Numbered from the stretch's first letter, positions 30,617 through 40,328 are shown. The stretch is 64,000 nt of DNA from an archaeon (GCA_021819105.1 JAKASK010000002.1:1-64000); one strand, 5' to 3'. Notes: a model not told the origin generated them from the sequence alone. Made by a program: numbers and translations.

Positions 30617-31948
30617 ATGGACCTGGACGGGCTGACCCAGCAGGCGATAGCGGCAGCCGAGGCGCTCAGGGTAGACGACGCGGTGGCCCTCGGCGCCCGA
30701 AGCGCCGACAGCATGATCAGGTTCGCGAACGACTCCGTGACGCTGGTGAGCAGGGTCGAAGAGGCCGAGCTCTCCGTCTACCTCGCGAAGGACAGGCGCA
30801 GGGCGATCGCGTCCACCTCCAACCTGTCCCCGTCGGCGGTGAAGAAGTTCGTCAGGGACCTCTTCTCCTCCATGAAGGGGCTCCCCCAGTCCGAGTACGT
30901 CCCCCTCCCGGAAAAAGCGGCGAAGTACTCGCCGAGAGGAGCCTGGCACGACAGGAAGCTCGAGGACCTGGACGAAGAGCTCCCCGGGCTGGCGGGGGCG
31001 GCGATCGACTCAGCCCGGACAGCAGGAGGGAAGAGGTCGGCGGGGGTCATCAGCGCTGGGAAGGTCGACGTCTCGATCCTGACCACCACCGGGACCAGGG
31101 GCTCTGACTCGAGGACCGCCATCACGTTGAACATCAGGTCATTCGGGGAGAACGAGGCCAGCGGCCACGGGCTCTCCTGCTCTTCCACTCTCAGCGGCTT
31201 CGACCCGGTGACTGCGGGAAGGAGGGCGGGCGAAGGCGCGAGGGGGATGGAGCAGGCCTCGGAGCCCGAGGCAGGGAGGTACGAGGTGCTGCTCAGCCCC
31301 ACGGTGGCGTCGAACCTTGTCGAGTCGGTAGCTGGAGCGGCTTCGGCCTTCTCCGTGGACGCAGGGACATCCTACCTGGCAGAGAAGCTCGGGAAGAAGG
31401 TCGCCTCGCCCTCGTTCAACCTCACCGACCACGGAGCGGTCAAGGGGGGCCTCGGCGGGAGGGCCTTCGACGACGAAGGGACCTCCACCGGGACGAACAG
31501 GATCATAGAAGGGGGAGTGCTGCGCGGCTACCTCCACAACCTCACCACTGCGAAGAAGTGGAAGTCGAAGAGCACAGGCAGCGCCGGGTTCGTTTCCCCC
31601 CACCCCTGGAACCTAGAGGTGGGGAAGGGGGACGCGACCTATGACGAGATGGTCAAGGAGATGAAGAGGGGGATCGTGCTGACGAGCAACTGGTACACGC
31701 GGTTCAAGAACTACAGGACCGGCGAGTTCTCGACGGTCCCCCGGGACGGCGCCTATTTGGTCGAAAACGGGAGGATTTCGAAGTCCCTGAAGGGGATGAG
31801 GGCAGGCGACGCCCTCGAGAGGCTGTTCTCGTCCGTCAGGCTCCTCTCCAAGGAGCGGGAGTGGATCCAGTGGTGGGAGGTCGAAACGCCCACCCTCTGC
31901 CCCTGGGTCCTGGTGGACGGCGTTTCGATTACGAGAGCCTACGGGTAG
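30617..31948 (+). CDS. tldE: TldE/PmbA subunit of the TldD/TldE protease
   Basis: This 443-aa protein shares the U62/PmbA architecture but has no HExxxH motif, as expected of the non-catalytic partner. Family segments include GRYEVLLSPTVASNLVES, DHGAVKGGLGGRAFDDEG and VLTSNWYTRFKNYRTGEF. Translation is coupled to tldD. Confidence 0.9.
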   Translation: MDLDGLTQQAIAAAEALRVDDAVALGARSADSMIRFANDSVTLVSRVEEAELSVYLAKDRRRAIASTSNLSPSAVKKFVRDLFSSMKGLPQSEYVPLPEKAAKYSPRGAWHDRKLEDLDEELPGLAGAAIDSARTAGGKRSAGVISAGKVDVSILTTTGTRGSDSRTAITLNIRSFGENEASGHGLSCSSTLSGFDPVTAGRRAGEGARGMEQASEPEAGRYEVLLSPTVASNLVESVAGAASAFSVDAGTSYLAEKLGKKVASPSFNLTDHGAVKGGLGGRAFDDEGTSTGTNRIIEGGVLRGYLHNLTTAKKWKSKSTGSAGFVSPHPWNLEVGKGDATYDEMVKEMKRGIVLTSNWYTRFKNYRTGEFSTVPRDGAYLVENGRISKSLKGMRAGDALERLFSSVRLLSKEREWIQWWEVETPTLCPWVLVDGVSITRAYG

Positions 31949-31954
31949 CGCCGC

Positions 31955-33322
31955 CTAGGGGACCGTCGGAACGCCTGCGAGCGCGCGGTCTAGGGTGGCT
32001 GCGTCAGGCTCGAAGTCCACCAACCTGTTGGCCAACTTGTCTTCGTATGCCTTCAGGTCGAGGAGGCCGTGGCCGCTCAGGTTGAAGAGGATGGTCTTGG
32101 GCTCGTTCTTACGCTTGCACTCCAGGGCGATGTCGATGGCTGCCTTCACGGCGTGGTTCGACTCTGGGGCGGCTACTATCCCCTCGGTCTGGGCGAGGAG
32201 CATGCCCGCCTCCATCACCTCGTTCTGGGTGTAGGCCACGCTCCGCATGAACCCTCTGTCTATCAGCATGCACATGGAGGGCGCCTTGCCGTGGTACCTC
32301 AGCCCCCCTGCGTGGATGGGCGGGCACTGGTAGTCGTGGCCGACGGTGTGCATCTTGATGAGCGGGGTGGTCCCTCCGGCGTCGGCGAAGTCGTATCGGT
32401 ATGCGCCCCGGGTCGTGGACGGGACGGCCTTCGGTTCGGAGGCGACGAACTCAGCGTCGGACCTGCCGTGGAGCTTGTCGCGCATGAAGGGGTAGGCGAG
32501 CCCGGCGAAGTTGCTCCCTCCTCCGATGCACCCCACGATGTAGTCGGGGTCTGCGTCGAAGTCTTCCATCTGCATCTTAGCCTCCTGGCCGATAACCGAC
32601 TGGTGGAGCAGGACGTGGTTGAGGACGCTCCCCAGGGCGTACTTCGTGTTGTCGTGGGTCACGCAGTCCTCGACGGCTTCGCTGATCGCTATGCCAAGGC
32701 TCCCGGGATGGTTGGGGTCCTGCTCGAGGTACTTCCTCCCCGCGGCCGTCTTGGAGCTAGGGGAGGAGTGGACCTGGGCGCCATAGACTTCCATGAGGGT
32801 CCGCCTGTAGGGCTTCTGTTCGAAGCTGCTCCTCGTCATATAGACGGTCAGGTCGATGTCGAAGAGTGCCGTCGCCAGGGCGAGGGCGCTCCCCCACTGC
32901 CCTGCGCCTGTCTCGGTCGCAAGGCGCTCGGTGCCCTCCTTCTTGTGATAGTAGGCCTGGGCGATGGCGGTGTTGGGCTTGTGGCTCCCGGCGGGGTTGA
33001 GGTCTTCGCGCTTGAAGAAGATCCTGGCAGGGGTCCGCAGCTTGGCTTCGAGCCTCGTGGCCCTGTAGAGCGGGGTAGGGCGCCCCAGCCTGAGGTATGC
33101 CTCTCTGACTTCTTCCGGTATGGGTATGAACTCCTGCGTGGCCATCTCCTGCATGAGGCACTCCTTTGCGAAGAGCCGCATCATGGGCTCGGGGGACATG
33201 GGCTGCAGCGTCCTTGGGTCGAGGGGGGGCGGAAGCGGCTCGGGGAGGTCGTGCTGGATGTTGTAATATTCTCGCGGCAGCCTGTCCTCTGTAAGGAGGG
33301 CTCTAAGCTGAGTCTTGCTCAT
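31955..33322 (-). CDS. trpB2: TrpB2-type tryptophan synthase beta chain
   Basis: The 455-aa PLP enzyme has [12 protein letters not shown], the Schiff-base Lys in [10 protein letters not shown], the phosphate loop [12 protein letters not shown] and a SGHGLLDL end. The long N-terminus and [15 protein letters not shown] mark the TrpB2 family, which condenses indole or O-phosphoserine-derived aminoacrylate and can act without TrpA. No trpA is nearby. I chose ATG 33322 ([10 protein letters not shown]), since GATTTATCC lies about 25 nt upstream, over the upstream extension. Confidence 0.9.
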   Translation of the reverse strand: MSKTQLRALLTEDRLPREYYNIQHDLPEPLPPPLDPRTLQPMSPEPMMRLFAKECLMQEMATQEFIPIPEEVREAYLRLGRPTPLYRATRLEAKLRTPARIFFKREDLNPAGSHKPNTAIAQAYYHKKEGTERLATETGAGQWGSALALATALFDIDLTVYMTRSSFEQKPYRRTLMEVYGAQVHSSPSSKTAAGRKYLEQDPNHPGSLGIAISEAVEDCVTHDNTKYALGSVLNHVLLHQSVIGQEAKMQMEDFDADPDYIVGCIGGGSNFAGLAYPFMRDKLHGRSDAEFVASEPKAVPSTTRGAYRYDFADAGGTTPLIKMHTVGHDYQCPPIHAGGLRYHGKAPSMCMLIDRGFMRSVAYTQNEVMEAGMLLAQTEGIVAAPESNHAVKAAIDIALECKRKNEPKTILFNLSGHGLLDLKAYEDKLANRLVDFEPDAATLDRALAGVPTVP

Positions 33323-33445
33323 GGGCCAACCGGCCCCCGCGGGGGATAAATCATATCGTGAAGGTTTCTGTGCATGAGATGTGAAGCAGGATTGGAACAA
33401 AAACGTCATAAATGCTCATTTCCGTGCACATAGCGCAGAAGTGTC

Positions 33446-33952
33446 ATGTGGGCGAACGTCCGGAAGCAGTTTGAGCGCCAGGTGGTGAGGCCAGAGATTG
33501 TAAGGAAGATGATAGAGTGCGGGATGAGGGTCTCCGAAGACGAGAAGATATTCGTCGGCGACGTGGAGGTCGACTACACGGCCGTCGCCAGGGCCCTGGA
33601 CGTCGACAGGCGCGTCGTCAAGCAGACCGCGCAGCAGATCAGGAGGAACAGGTACCTCTTCTCCCTGTTCTCGAAGACGAAGCCCCTGGGGACCAGCCTG
33701 GTGGACGTCGTCTCCCAGCTCGGGTACACCGCGATAGTCGTCGAGGCCGACCCGACCTCTTCCGGAGTGATGGCGGAGGTCGCAGAGATACTCTCAAGGC
33801 ACGGGATGGTGGTGAGGCAGGCTGTCGCAGAGGACCCGGAGATGGTCCCGGACGCGAAGATGACCCTCGTGGTCGCGGGCCAGCTGACCGGCCGGGCCAT
33901 GGAGGAGCTCCACGGGCTGAAAATGGTGCGGAGCATAAAGATACTGAAGTAG
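33446..33952 (+). CDS. HTH-ACT regulator of amino-acid metabolism (COG2150-like)
   Basis: The 168-aa protein has an N-terminal helix-turn-helix (VDYTAVARALDVDRRVVKQT) and a C-terminal ACT-like domain (GYTAIVVEADPTSSGVMAEV; MTLVVAGQLTG). Archaeal proteins of this type are predicted amino-acid-sensing regulators. It is divergent from trpB2 across 123 bp and is followed after 1 nt by a sugar kinase, so it may control trpB2. Confidence 0.75.
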   Translation: MWANVRKQFERQVVRPEIVRKMIECGMRVSEDEKIFVGDVEVDYTAVARALDVDRRVVKQTAQQIRRNRYLFSLFSKTKPLGTSLVDVVSQLGYTAIVVEADPTSSGVMAEVAEILSRHGMVVRQAVAEDPEMVPDAKMTLVVAGQLTGRAMEELHGLKMVRSIKILK

Positions 33953-33953
33953 C

Positions 33954-34910
33954 ATGGCGAGAAAGTTCGACGTAGCCGTGATGCACGACTTCTTCGTGGA
34001 CAGGCTCGTGCACACCGCATCGCTCCCGGAGCTCCTGGGCGGGGTCTCTCGGAAGGCGAGGGACGGCGGAGGGGGGATTCACGGGGTCGAGCAGGAGGAC
34101 ATCAGGGGAGGGAACGCGGTGAACCTGGCTCACGCCCTGGCGAGGCTCGGGCTAAGGACGCTGCTCATCACGCACAGCGACCGAGACCACCAGGGGTTAC
34201 TGAGGGGCACATTCGAAGGGATGGATGCCGACCTTCGGGTCAAGCCCGCCCCTGCAGGACTCACCGTGGCGTTTGAAGAGGAAGTGAACGTCATGTTGGG
34301 AGACGGGGGAGGCGCTGCCGACTTCGGCCCTGAGCTGCTAGACCCCGCGGACTGGTCCGCGCTGGAGAGGTCCAGGGTCGTCTGCTCGGTGAATTGGGCT
34401 GCCAACGGCCGCGGGACCGACCTGGTTGCGGCGCTGAGGAAGAGGCTCGGGAGGGAGAAGCCCATCTTCTTGGACCCCGCAGACTTCAGGGACAGGGTGC
34501 CGCAGTTCAGGGAGCTGCTCCTGAAGATTTCGAAGGACGGCCTGGTGGACTGGATAAGCATGAACGAGGGAGAAGCGAAAGAGGCGGCGAGGGTGCTGGG
34601 GGTCCAGGGCACAGAGCTCGGCGACGTCTGCAGGGGGCTCGCCCGGAGGCTGAAGGTGGTGTTCGACCTCCACGCGGTGAAAGGGTCCTATTCGAGTGAA
34701 GGGACCGAGGTCGCCTCAGCCGCTTCGGCCGAAGTGGACGCGAAGAGGCTCACGGGCGCAGGCGACGTCTGGAACGCCGGGGCGATCTACGGCAGGCTGA
34801 AGGGGATGGACGAGGTCACCAGGCTGAGGTTCGCCAACAAAGCAGCGAGGCTCTATCTGAAGAGCAAAGAGCCGGTGCCTCCGACCCTCGAGCAGGTGCA
34901 GAGGGCCTAG
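33954..34910 (+). CDS. PfkB-family carbohydrate kinase
   Basis: The 318-aa product contains the PfkB substrate loop GGNAVNLAHALARLG and the second signature RLTGAGDVWNAGAIYG with the catalytic Asp and anion hole. The extra N-terminal stretch GGGGIHGVEQEDIRGGN is typical of archaeal sugar/nucleoside kinases. The substrate is not assignable. The ATG is 1 nt after the regulator stop, so the two are co-translated. Confidence 0.85.
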   Translation: MARKFDVAVMHDFFVDRLVHTASLPELLGGVSRKARDGGGGIHGVEQEDIRGGNAVNLAHALARLGLRTLLITHSDRDHQGLLRGTFEGMDADLRVKPAPAGLTVAFEEEVNVMLGDGGGAADFGPELLDPADWSALERSRVVCSVNWAANGRGTDLVAALRKRLGREKPIFLDPADFRDRVPQFRELLLKISKDGLVDWISMNEGEAKEAARVLGVQGTELGDVCRGLARRLKVVFDLHAVKGSYSSEGTEVASAASAEVDAKRLTGAGDVWNAGAIYGRLKGMDEVTRLRFANKAARLYLKSKEPVPPTLEQVQRA

Positions 34911-34911
34911 G

Positions 34912-35439
34912 TTACTTCTCCAGCATCCGAGAGAAAGTCCATGCGACCGTGTTGATCACTTCGTTGAGCCTCGCCTTCTCCCTGTAGTTCTCGATGATGA
35001 CCCTGGAAATCGAACCGTCCGCTTCTTCGACGTCGAACCTGAGCTCCGCCCCCTTGGCGAGCTTGCCCGACTTCACCAGCGCCTCGTCGCTGGCCTTCAT
35101 CCCCTGAAGTATCTTGCCGAGGAGGAACGACTTGAAGGGCGGGGTAGACGACGCCAGGGTGACCCCCGTCGGCTCTATGGTCACAGTGTCAGGAGTGATG
35201 GACGCTGTGGCGATGACCTGGCCCCCCTTGTCCCTCTTCAGCTCCCTGACCTCGGCCGCCTCCTTCGGTTCGGCCATCATCTCGATGGCTGGCCGGAAGG
35301 TGGAGGCCCTGAGGTTGGAATCGACGTATCCCAGGGTCTCGTTCAGCCTGGCCAACTCCTCCTGCAGCTGGGCTATCCTCCCTTCGAGCCAGAGCTTGAG
35401 CTCGGCCGCCTTCTTCACGTCGTTCTCCGAGGACGCCAT
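34912..35439 (-). CDS. Conserved archaeal protein with N-terminal coiled coil
   Basis: This 175-aa protein begins with a coiled coil (about 5-40, LWLEGRIAQLQEELARLNET) followed by a beta-rich domain with SSTPPFKSFLLGKILQGMKA and AELRFDVEEADGSISRVIIE. It resembles conserved Nitrososphaeria-type hypothetical proteins. No function can be given. It converges with the PfkB gene, leaving 1 bp between. Confidence 0.65.
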   Translation of the reverse strand: MASSENDVKKAAELKLWLEGRIAQLQEELARLNETLGYVDSNLRASTFRPAIEMMAEPKEAAEVRELKRDKGGQVIATASITPDTVTIEPTGVTLASSTPPFKSFLLGKILQGMKASDEALVKSGKLAKGAELRFDVEEADGSISRVIIENYREKARLNEVINTVAWTFSRMLEK

Positions 35440-35543
35440 CGAGCGGGTCCCAAGGAGGACTCGCTAAAAACGTTAGTCGGCTGCAGCCCCCGGACGAGAG
35501 GGGGAGTGAAAGTGTTAAGACCGGACCTCCCCACGCGCCTCCA

Positions 35544-36272
35544 TTGCTGAGGTTGAAGCGTCGGACCGCCGTGGTCGCGGCCGGCTCCCTCTTCGCGGCG
35601 CTCTACGCCATACTGGGTGCGATCCCCGTGTCGAAGCTGCTCCTCGGTTCAGGCAACTTCCTCACGGCGAGCAACTTCCTGACCCCGCTGGCAGGGATGG
35701 TCTTCGGGCCGGTCGTGGGTGGGTTCGCGGTGCTGGCCGGGGACCTGCTCGACGCCTATGCGGGATACATCGCGTTCGGAAGCACCGGCGTCGCCATCCT
35801 GGCGGCGGACCTCGCCGCAGCGGCGACCGCAGGGCTTGCCTACACGGGGAGGTGGAAGGCCGCGCTCGCGGTCCCCGCGGCGGTACTCGTACTCTACTGG
35901 GCGGACCCCATCTCGGTGCTCTTCGTGGGGCCGGTCCCCTTCACCTGGCTACACATCCTGTCGCTCATCCCGTTCTCCGCAGCCCTGATCCTCCAGAGGT
36001 CAGGAAGGCTATCGAAGCTCAACCCGGCCTTCGTCGCAAGCGTCACCTTCGCGGCCCTGCTCTGCGGCCAGCTCACCGGCACCCTTGTGGGCCAGGAACT
36101 CACGGTGAGGGTGTACCAGACCCTCTCGCTCCAGGCGTGGCGGGGGCTGGTCCCCCTCTTCTTCCCGCTCTATCCGATTGAGCGGACCCTCTTCACTGCG
36201 GTGGGCTCGGCGATCTCGCTCCCTGTCCTCCGCGCCCTCTGGAAGAGGGAGCACCCCCACGCTGCGGGGTGA
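35544..36272 (+). CDS. Membrane protein, ECF-transporter S-component-like
   Basis: The 242-aa protein has six or so hydrophobic helices, with the early motif AAGSLFAALYAILGAIPV and FLTPLAGMVFGPVVGGFAVLAGDLLDAY that recur in substrate-binding S components of energy-coupling-factor transporters. The substrate is unknown and no ECF ATPase lies nearby. The start is TTG; a GTTAAG box lies about 27 nt upstream. Confidence 0.6.
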   Translation: MLRLKRRTAVVAAGSLFAALYAILGAIPVSKLLLGSGNFLTASNFLTPLAGMVFGPVVGGFAVLAGDLLDAYAGYIAFGSTGVAILAADLAAAATAGLAYTGRWKAALAVPAAVLVLYWADPISVLFVGPVPFTWLHILSLIPFSAALILQRSGRLSKLNPAFVASVTFAALLCGQLTGTLVGQELTVRVYQTLSLQAWRGLVPLFFPLYPIERTLFTAVGSAISLPVLRALWKREHPHAAG

Positions 36273-36329
36273 ATGCGGGGGACGCGATTTGGGAGCAGAT
36301 TTTAATGGAGTGGGAAGGGGCTCGGATCT

Positions 36330-37529
36330 GTGTCGCACCCTTCCTTCGAGAATGCAGTGGGCCGCTTCCGGACGATCCTTGAAGAGCAGTACCAGCGAGT
36401 CGAAAGGATCAGCAGGCCAGTAGAGTGGCTGGACTACAGCAAGCTGGACAGGCTCGTCGTCGGGGTGATAGGCGGAGACGGCATCGGGCCCATCATCGCA
36501 GGTGAGGCGAGGCGCGTCATGGAAGAGCTCCTCAGGGATGAGTTGAAGTCGGGGAGGGTGGAGATAAGGCAGATCGAAGGGCTGACCATTGAGAACCGGA
36601 TCAGGGAGCTGAAGCCACTCCCGGAGGAAGTGCTCGCCGAGATCAAGAAGTGCCACGTGCTGCTCAAGGGCCCCACCACCACCCCCGAGGAGGGGAGCGG
36701 GGTCCCGAACATCGAAAGCGCCAACATCGCGATCAGGAGGGCGTTCGACCTCTTCGCAAACGTCAGGCCCGTCAGGATCCCTTCCCAGGGCATCGACTGG
36801 GTCTTCTTCCGTGAGAACACAGAAGGCGAGTACGTCCTTGGGAGCAAGGGGGTGCTGGTGACCCCCGACATGGCGGTGGACTTCAAGGTGACGACGAGGC
36901 CGGGGGCGGAGCGGATAATCCGGATGGCGTTCGAGCACGCAAGGAAGACGGGGCGAAAGAGGGTCACGGTGGTCACCAAGGCGAACGTGATCAAGACCAC
37001 GGACGGCCTCTTCCTCGAGGTCGCGAAGGGGGTGGCGAAGGAGTTTCCGGAGATCAGCTGGGACGGGTGGTACATTGACGTCTTCACCGCCAAGCTCATC
37101 GACGAGAAGAGGCGCCGGGACTTCCAGGTGGTGGTACTCCCGAACCTCTACGGCGACATCGTCACAGACGAAGCGGCCGAGCTCCAGGGCGGGGTGGGGA
37201 CGGCAGGGAGCGCGAATATAGGTGCGAGGTTCGGGATGTTCGAAGCCATCCACGGCTCTGCACCAAGGATGATTTCAGAGGGGAGAGGTCAGTACGCCGA
37301 CCCGCTGAGCCTGATGAGGGCTGCGGTGATGATGCTGGAGCACGTCGGGATGAAGGAGAAGAGCGCCATGCTGTCGAAGGCTCTGGACGTCTGCGGCGTC
37401 TACGACCAGAAGGCGAAGATAACCGGGAGGCCCGACGGCGCGACCGCCGCGCGGTTCGGGGACTACGTAATCGCGACCCTCAGGGACCCCGGTCTGGACG
37501 CGAAGTGGGCCTCGTTCCAGAAGGCCTGA
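36330..37529 (+). CDS. Isocitrate/isopropylmalate dehydrogenase-family enzyme
   Basis: A beta-decarboxylating dehydrogenase of 399 aa. Markers are GGDGIGPIIAGEA, KGPTTTPEEGSGVPN (substrate Ser/Arg loop), RENTEGEY, KANVIKTTDGLFLEV and NLYGDIVTDEAAELQGG with metal-binding Asp residues. The longer N-terminus and SVPN-type loop favour isocitrate dehydrogenase over LeuB, but coenzyme choice is unclear. GTG start; GATTTTAATGG 27 nt upstream. Confidence 0.85.
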   Translation: MSHPSFENAVGRFRTILEEQYQRVERISRPVEWLDYSKLDRLVVGVIGGDGIGPIIAGEARRVMEELLRDELKSGRVEIRQIEGLTIENRIRELKPLPEEVLAEIKKCHVLLKGPTTTPEEGSGVPNIESANIAIRRAFDLFANVRPVRIPSQGIDWVFFRENTEGEYVLGSKGVLVTPDMAVDFKVTTRPGAERIIRMAFEHARKTGRKRVTVVTKANVIKTTDGLFLEVAKGVAKEFPEISWDGWYIDVFTAKLIDEKRRRDFQVVVLPNLYGDIVTDEAAELQGGVGTAGSANIGARFGMFEAIHGSAPRMISEGRGQYADPLSLMRAAVMMLEHVGMKEKSAMLSKALDVCGVYDQKAKITGRPDGATAARFGDYVIATLRDPGLDAKWASFQKA

Positions 37530-37536
37530 AGCTGCT

Positions 37537-37812
37537 TCACCCGTAGATCCGAAAGTCCTTGTGGTTCCGGAGCGAGGCGGGCTGCACATCCACGCTGTCG
37601 ACCCGCGCCCTCGGAGGGCCGGACTTCGCCCATTCGACCACCCTCCTCACCCTCCTCTCGTCCCCCTCCAAGAACGCCTCGACTGACCCGTCGGGGAGGT
37701 TGCGGATCCACCCCCTGACCCCGGCGTCCGTCGCTATTCTCGCCATGGTGGCCCTGAAGGACACGCCGTGCACGTAACCCCTGACCCTTAACCTGACGGC
37801 GGTGCCCACCAC
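37537..37812 (-). CDS. acyP: Acylphosphatase
   Basis: The 91-aa protein has the acylphosphatase signatures RGYVHGVSFRATM (phosphate loop with the catalytic Arg) and GWIRNLPDGSVEAFLEG (catalytic Asn). Such enzymes hydrolyse acyl phosphates such as 1,3-bisphosphoglycerate and carbamoyl phosphate. It lies 1 nt after the MarC gene on the same strand. Confidence 0.92.
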   Translation of the reverse strand: MVGTAVRLRVRGYVHGVSFRATMARIATDAGVRGWIRNLPDGSVEAFLEGDERRVRRVVEWAKSGPPRARVDSVDVQPASLRNHKDFRIYG

Positions 37813-37813
37813 G

Positions 37814-38434
37814 TCACGCCACCGACTGGACGATGTTCGTGATCCCCGTGACCACGAATGATACTGCGAGCGCGGCTATGAGCAGGGCCGTGATCCTCGA
37901 AAGGGCGTTCGTGCCGTTGGGCCCGAAGAATCGGCTGACCCAGTCCGACCCTGACAGGATGACGAAAGCGAGGAGGGCGTTGCATGCGATTACTAGCAGG
38001 GCGAGGAAGGGACTGTACGGGCTCGCGGAGATTATTATCACGGTCGATATAGCACCGGGGCCGGCGAGCAGGGGGGTCGCCAGCGGAAAGGCCGCTATGT
38101 CGGAAGGCTCCAGCCCCTTGGACCTGCTGTCGCTGTCCCTCAGGTGGTCTACGGCGACCATGAAGAGGATGATCCCGCCGGCTATTCTGAAGTCGTTGAT
38201 GGTGATCCCGAAGGCTTGGAAGATGAGCCAGCCGAAGAGGGCGAATACCACCAGGATTGCGGTCGATATCACAACCGCCTGCCTCACTATCCTCTTCCTG
38301 TGCTCGGCGAAGCCCGTTGTCAGCCCGATGAATATGGGCACGGTGCCGACTGCGTCGATCACCGCGAAGAGGAGGACGAAAGCCTCAGTGAACAGGACGA
38401 TGTCGAAGGCGAAGAACGAAGAGAGCAGCGACAT
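37814..38434 (-). CDS. MarC-family integral membrane protein
   Basis: The 206-aa protein has six hydrophobic helices and MarC family features: LFAVIDAVGTVPIFIGLT near the N-terminus, FRIAGGIILFMVAVDHLR and PLATPLLAGPGAISTVII. Function remains unclear despite the old link to antibiotic resistance. It is divergent from the DUF59 gene over an AT-rich box that both may use. Confidence 0.87.
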   Translation of the reverse strand: MSLLSSFFAFDIVLFTEAFVLLFAVIDAVGTVPIFIGLTTGFAEHRKRIVRQAVVISTAILVVFALFGWLIFQAFGITINDFRIAGGIILFMVAVDHLRDSDSRSKGLEPSDIAAFPLATPLLAGPGAISTVIIISASPYSPFLALLVIACNALLAFVILSGSDWVSRFFGPNGTNALSRITALLIAALAVSFVVTGITNIVQSVA

Positions 38435-38460
38435 CCGTTCCCACGGTGGCCTCCAAACGG

Positions 38461-38470
38461 ATAAATAAAT
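38461..38470. promoter_or_regulatory. Shared TATA-like box between marC-like and DUF59 genes
   Basis: ATAAATAAAT (38461-38470) is the only AT-rich block in the 58-bp gap. Its centre is 27.5 nt from the TTG of the plus gene and 31.5 nt from the ATG of the minus gene, so it fits TBP binding in both directions. Confidence 0.5.
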
Positions 38471-38492
38471 CGTAGAAGGGTTTCGAAGGAGC

Positions 38493-38798
38493 TTGTCTCA
38501 GGTGGAGCAGACCGCCGTCGACTCAGCCATGTCCAAGATCATGGACCCCGAGCTGGGCAAGCCGATAACGGACCTCAAGCTGATCGACAAGACGGTCATC
38601 AACGGCGGCTCGGTCGAGCTGGAGTTTCACCTGACCGCCCCGTTCTGCCCGCCCGTCTTCGCCCTGAAGATCGCGGCCGACATCAAGGCCGGCCTGCTTT
38701 CAGTGCCCGGGGTGACTGAGGCCAAGGTGACGCTCCGAGGGCACTACCTTGCCGAAGCGGTGAACAAACAGGTCAACAAGCCCGCGCGACCAGCGTAG
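38493..38798 (+). CDS. DUF59/MIP18-family Fe-S assembly protein
   Basis: The 101-aa protein has the DUF59 core: MDPELGKPITDLKLI and FHLTAPFCPPVFALKIAADI, with the conserved Cys, and ends in a helix. SufT/PaaD-type relatives assist iron-sulfur cluster maturation. Start is TTG (leaderless). Its TAG stop shares one base with the GTG start of the next gene. Confidence 0.85.
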   Translation: MSQVEQTAVDSAMSKIMDPELGKPITDLKLIDKTVINGGSVELEFHLTAPFCPPVFALKIAADIKAGLLSVPGVTEAKVTLRGHYLAEAVNKQVNKPARPA

Positions 38799-39262
38799 TG
38801 GGCGCTTTGGGGAGCCGCGAGCGGGTGGCTGAGTACCTGTCCAAGTCAGGGGTGAAGTACGAGATCAGGGAGTTCGACGAAAGCACGAAGAACTCCGCCC
38901 TCGCGGCCCGCGCCCTGGGGTGCTCGGTCCCCGAGATAGCGAAGAGCGTGGTGTTCGTCGGCGACAGGACGGCAGTCGTGGTGACCTCCGGAGACAGGCG
39001 GGTCAGCGTCCCGAAGCTGTCGAGGATGGTGGGCGACGCGAGGATCGCGAGGCCCGACGAGGTCCGCGAAAAGACAGGCTTCCCCATCGGAGGGGTGCCC
39101 CCCTTCCCTCATGACAGCTCGGTTGCGGTCCTGACGGACATCTCGTTGACCAGGTTCCGTTCGGTGTGGGCGTCGGCGGGCGCCCCCAACGCGGTCTTCA
39201 GGATGGACCCGTCAGACATGATCCGCCTCGTCGGGTCCGGCCCGTTCGACCTCTCCGACTAG
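38798..39262 (+). CDS. YbaK/ProX-type aminoacyl-tRNA deacylase
   Basis: This 154-aa protein has the YbaK fold: KYEIREFDESTKNSALAARALG, IAKSVVFVGDR with the conserved Lys, VTSGDRRVSVPKLS and GGVPPFPHDS. Such proteins hydrolyse mis-charged Cys- or Ala-tRNA. Translationally coupled to the DUF59 gene. Confidence 0.85.
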   Translation: MGALGSRERVAEYLSKSGVKYEIREFDESTKNSALAARALGCSVPEIAKSVVFVGDRTAVVVTSGDRRVSVPKLSRMVGDARIARPDEVREKTGFPIGGVPPFPHDSSVAVLTDISLTRFRSVWASAGAPNAVFRMDPSDMIRLVGSGPFDLSD

Positions 39263-39294
39263 TTCTATATAGAGGAGGCAGCAGTCATAGAGAC

Positions 39295-40284
39295 ATGCCT
39301 GCGAGGAAGGCGATCGAGATGGGCCGGGGGACCATACTCGTATCCCTGCCCAAGGAGTGGGTGAAGAAGAACGGGATCAGGAAGGGGGTGGACATCTCGG
39401 TGGAAGAGCTCTCCCCCGGGAAGCTGGTGGTCAGGCCCTATGGAGACAGGGAGGAGGAACAGAAGCAGATAGTAATCGAGTACGACGGCGAGGACCTGGG
39501 CCAGGTCACCAACGACGTGACGGGGGCGTACCTTCTGGGCTACGACCTGATCAGAGTGGTAGGGTCCAAGGTGATAACCCGGGAAGACAGACGGGGCATC
39601 AAGGAGATGATGGCCAGGCTGGTCGGCCTGGAGACACTCGACGAGGACTCGAAGAGGCTGACCTTCCAGTTCCTTCTGGAGCCCACCGCGATCACCCCCG
39701 AGAAGATCGTCCGCAGGATGTCGGGGCTGCTCGACGGGATGCTGAAGGACACGGCGGAGGCGCTCTCCAAGGGGGACTCGAAGCTCATGGGGCTCGTCAG
39801 CGAGAGGGACGACGAGGTCGACCGACTGTACTTCCTCCTGGTGAGGGCCACCAGGGCGGCGATCGTGCGGCCAGAGGTCGCCGAGAGATACGGACTGTCC
39901 CCGGTGGACCTGCTCGACTACAGGGTCCTGGCGACCTTCCTCGAGAGCGCAGGTGACGCAGTCAGCGAGCTGTCGCGCAAGCTGCAGGGGAGGACGGGGC
40001 GGATGCTGTTCGCGAAGGAATATTCGAAGTGCGTGATGAAACTCATGGAGATGAATGAGCTGGCCACCCAGGGGTTCCTTTCGCGTAGGGCAGGGAGGCC
40101 GAGGACCGTGAGCAAGCAGATGAGCGGGCTGGCCCAGGAGGTGACCGGCGAGCTTGCGGCCATCGCCAAAGTCCCGAACGGGGACGGAGCCAACGTCGCC
40201 GAGACCCTCGCGTCGCTCGAGCGCGTCAGCAGGCTCCTTGTCGACGTTTCGGACCTTGCTGTGATAACCCAGCAGGTCACCTAG
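39295..40284 (+). CDS. phoU: PhoU-family regulator with N-terminal AbrB/SpoVT domain
   Basis: The 329-aa protein begins with a swapped-hairpin AbrB domain (MGRGTILVSLPKEWVKKNG) that binds DNA, followed by two PhoU helical repeats (LLDGMLKDTAEALSKGD; LATFLESAGDAVSELSRKL). Archaeal members are predicted phosphate-responsive regulators. ATG 39295 is set by TCTATATA (39264-39271), 27 nt upstream. Confidence 0.85.
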   Translation: MPARKAIEMGRGTILVSLPKEWVKKNGIRKGVDISVEELSPGKLVVRPYGDREEEQKQIVIEYDGEDLGQVTNDVTGAYLLGYDLIRVVGSKVITREDRRGIKEMMARLVGLETLDEDSKRLTFQFLLEPTAITPEKIVRRMSGLLDGMLKDTAEALSKGDSKLMGLVSERDDEVDRLYFLLVRATRAAIVRPEVAERYGLSPVDLLDYRVLATFLESAGDAVSELSRKLQGRTGRMLFAKEYSKCVMKLMEMNELATQGFLSRRAGRPRTVSKQMSGLAQEVTGELAAIAKVPNGDGANVAETLASLERVSRLLVDVSDLAVITQQVT

Positions 40285-40328
40285 AAACTCGAGCAAGGCT
40301 TAATTAACGAGGGGCCTCAACTCCCGAC

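Noticed and set aside
32069-33349. 426-codon plus-strand frame opposite trpB2
   Set aside because: The TrpB2 active-site motifs are on the minus strand, so this is a shadow frame.
36009-37253. 414-codon minus-strand frame opposite the isocitrate-dehydrogenase-family gene
   Set aside because: No family features; the plus strand carries all dehydrogenase motifs and a well-placed promoter.
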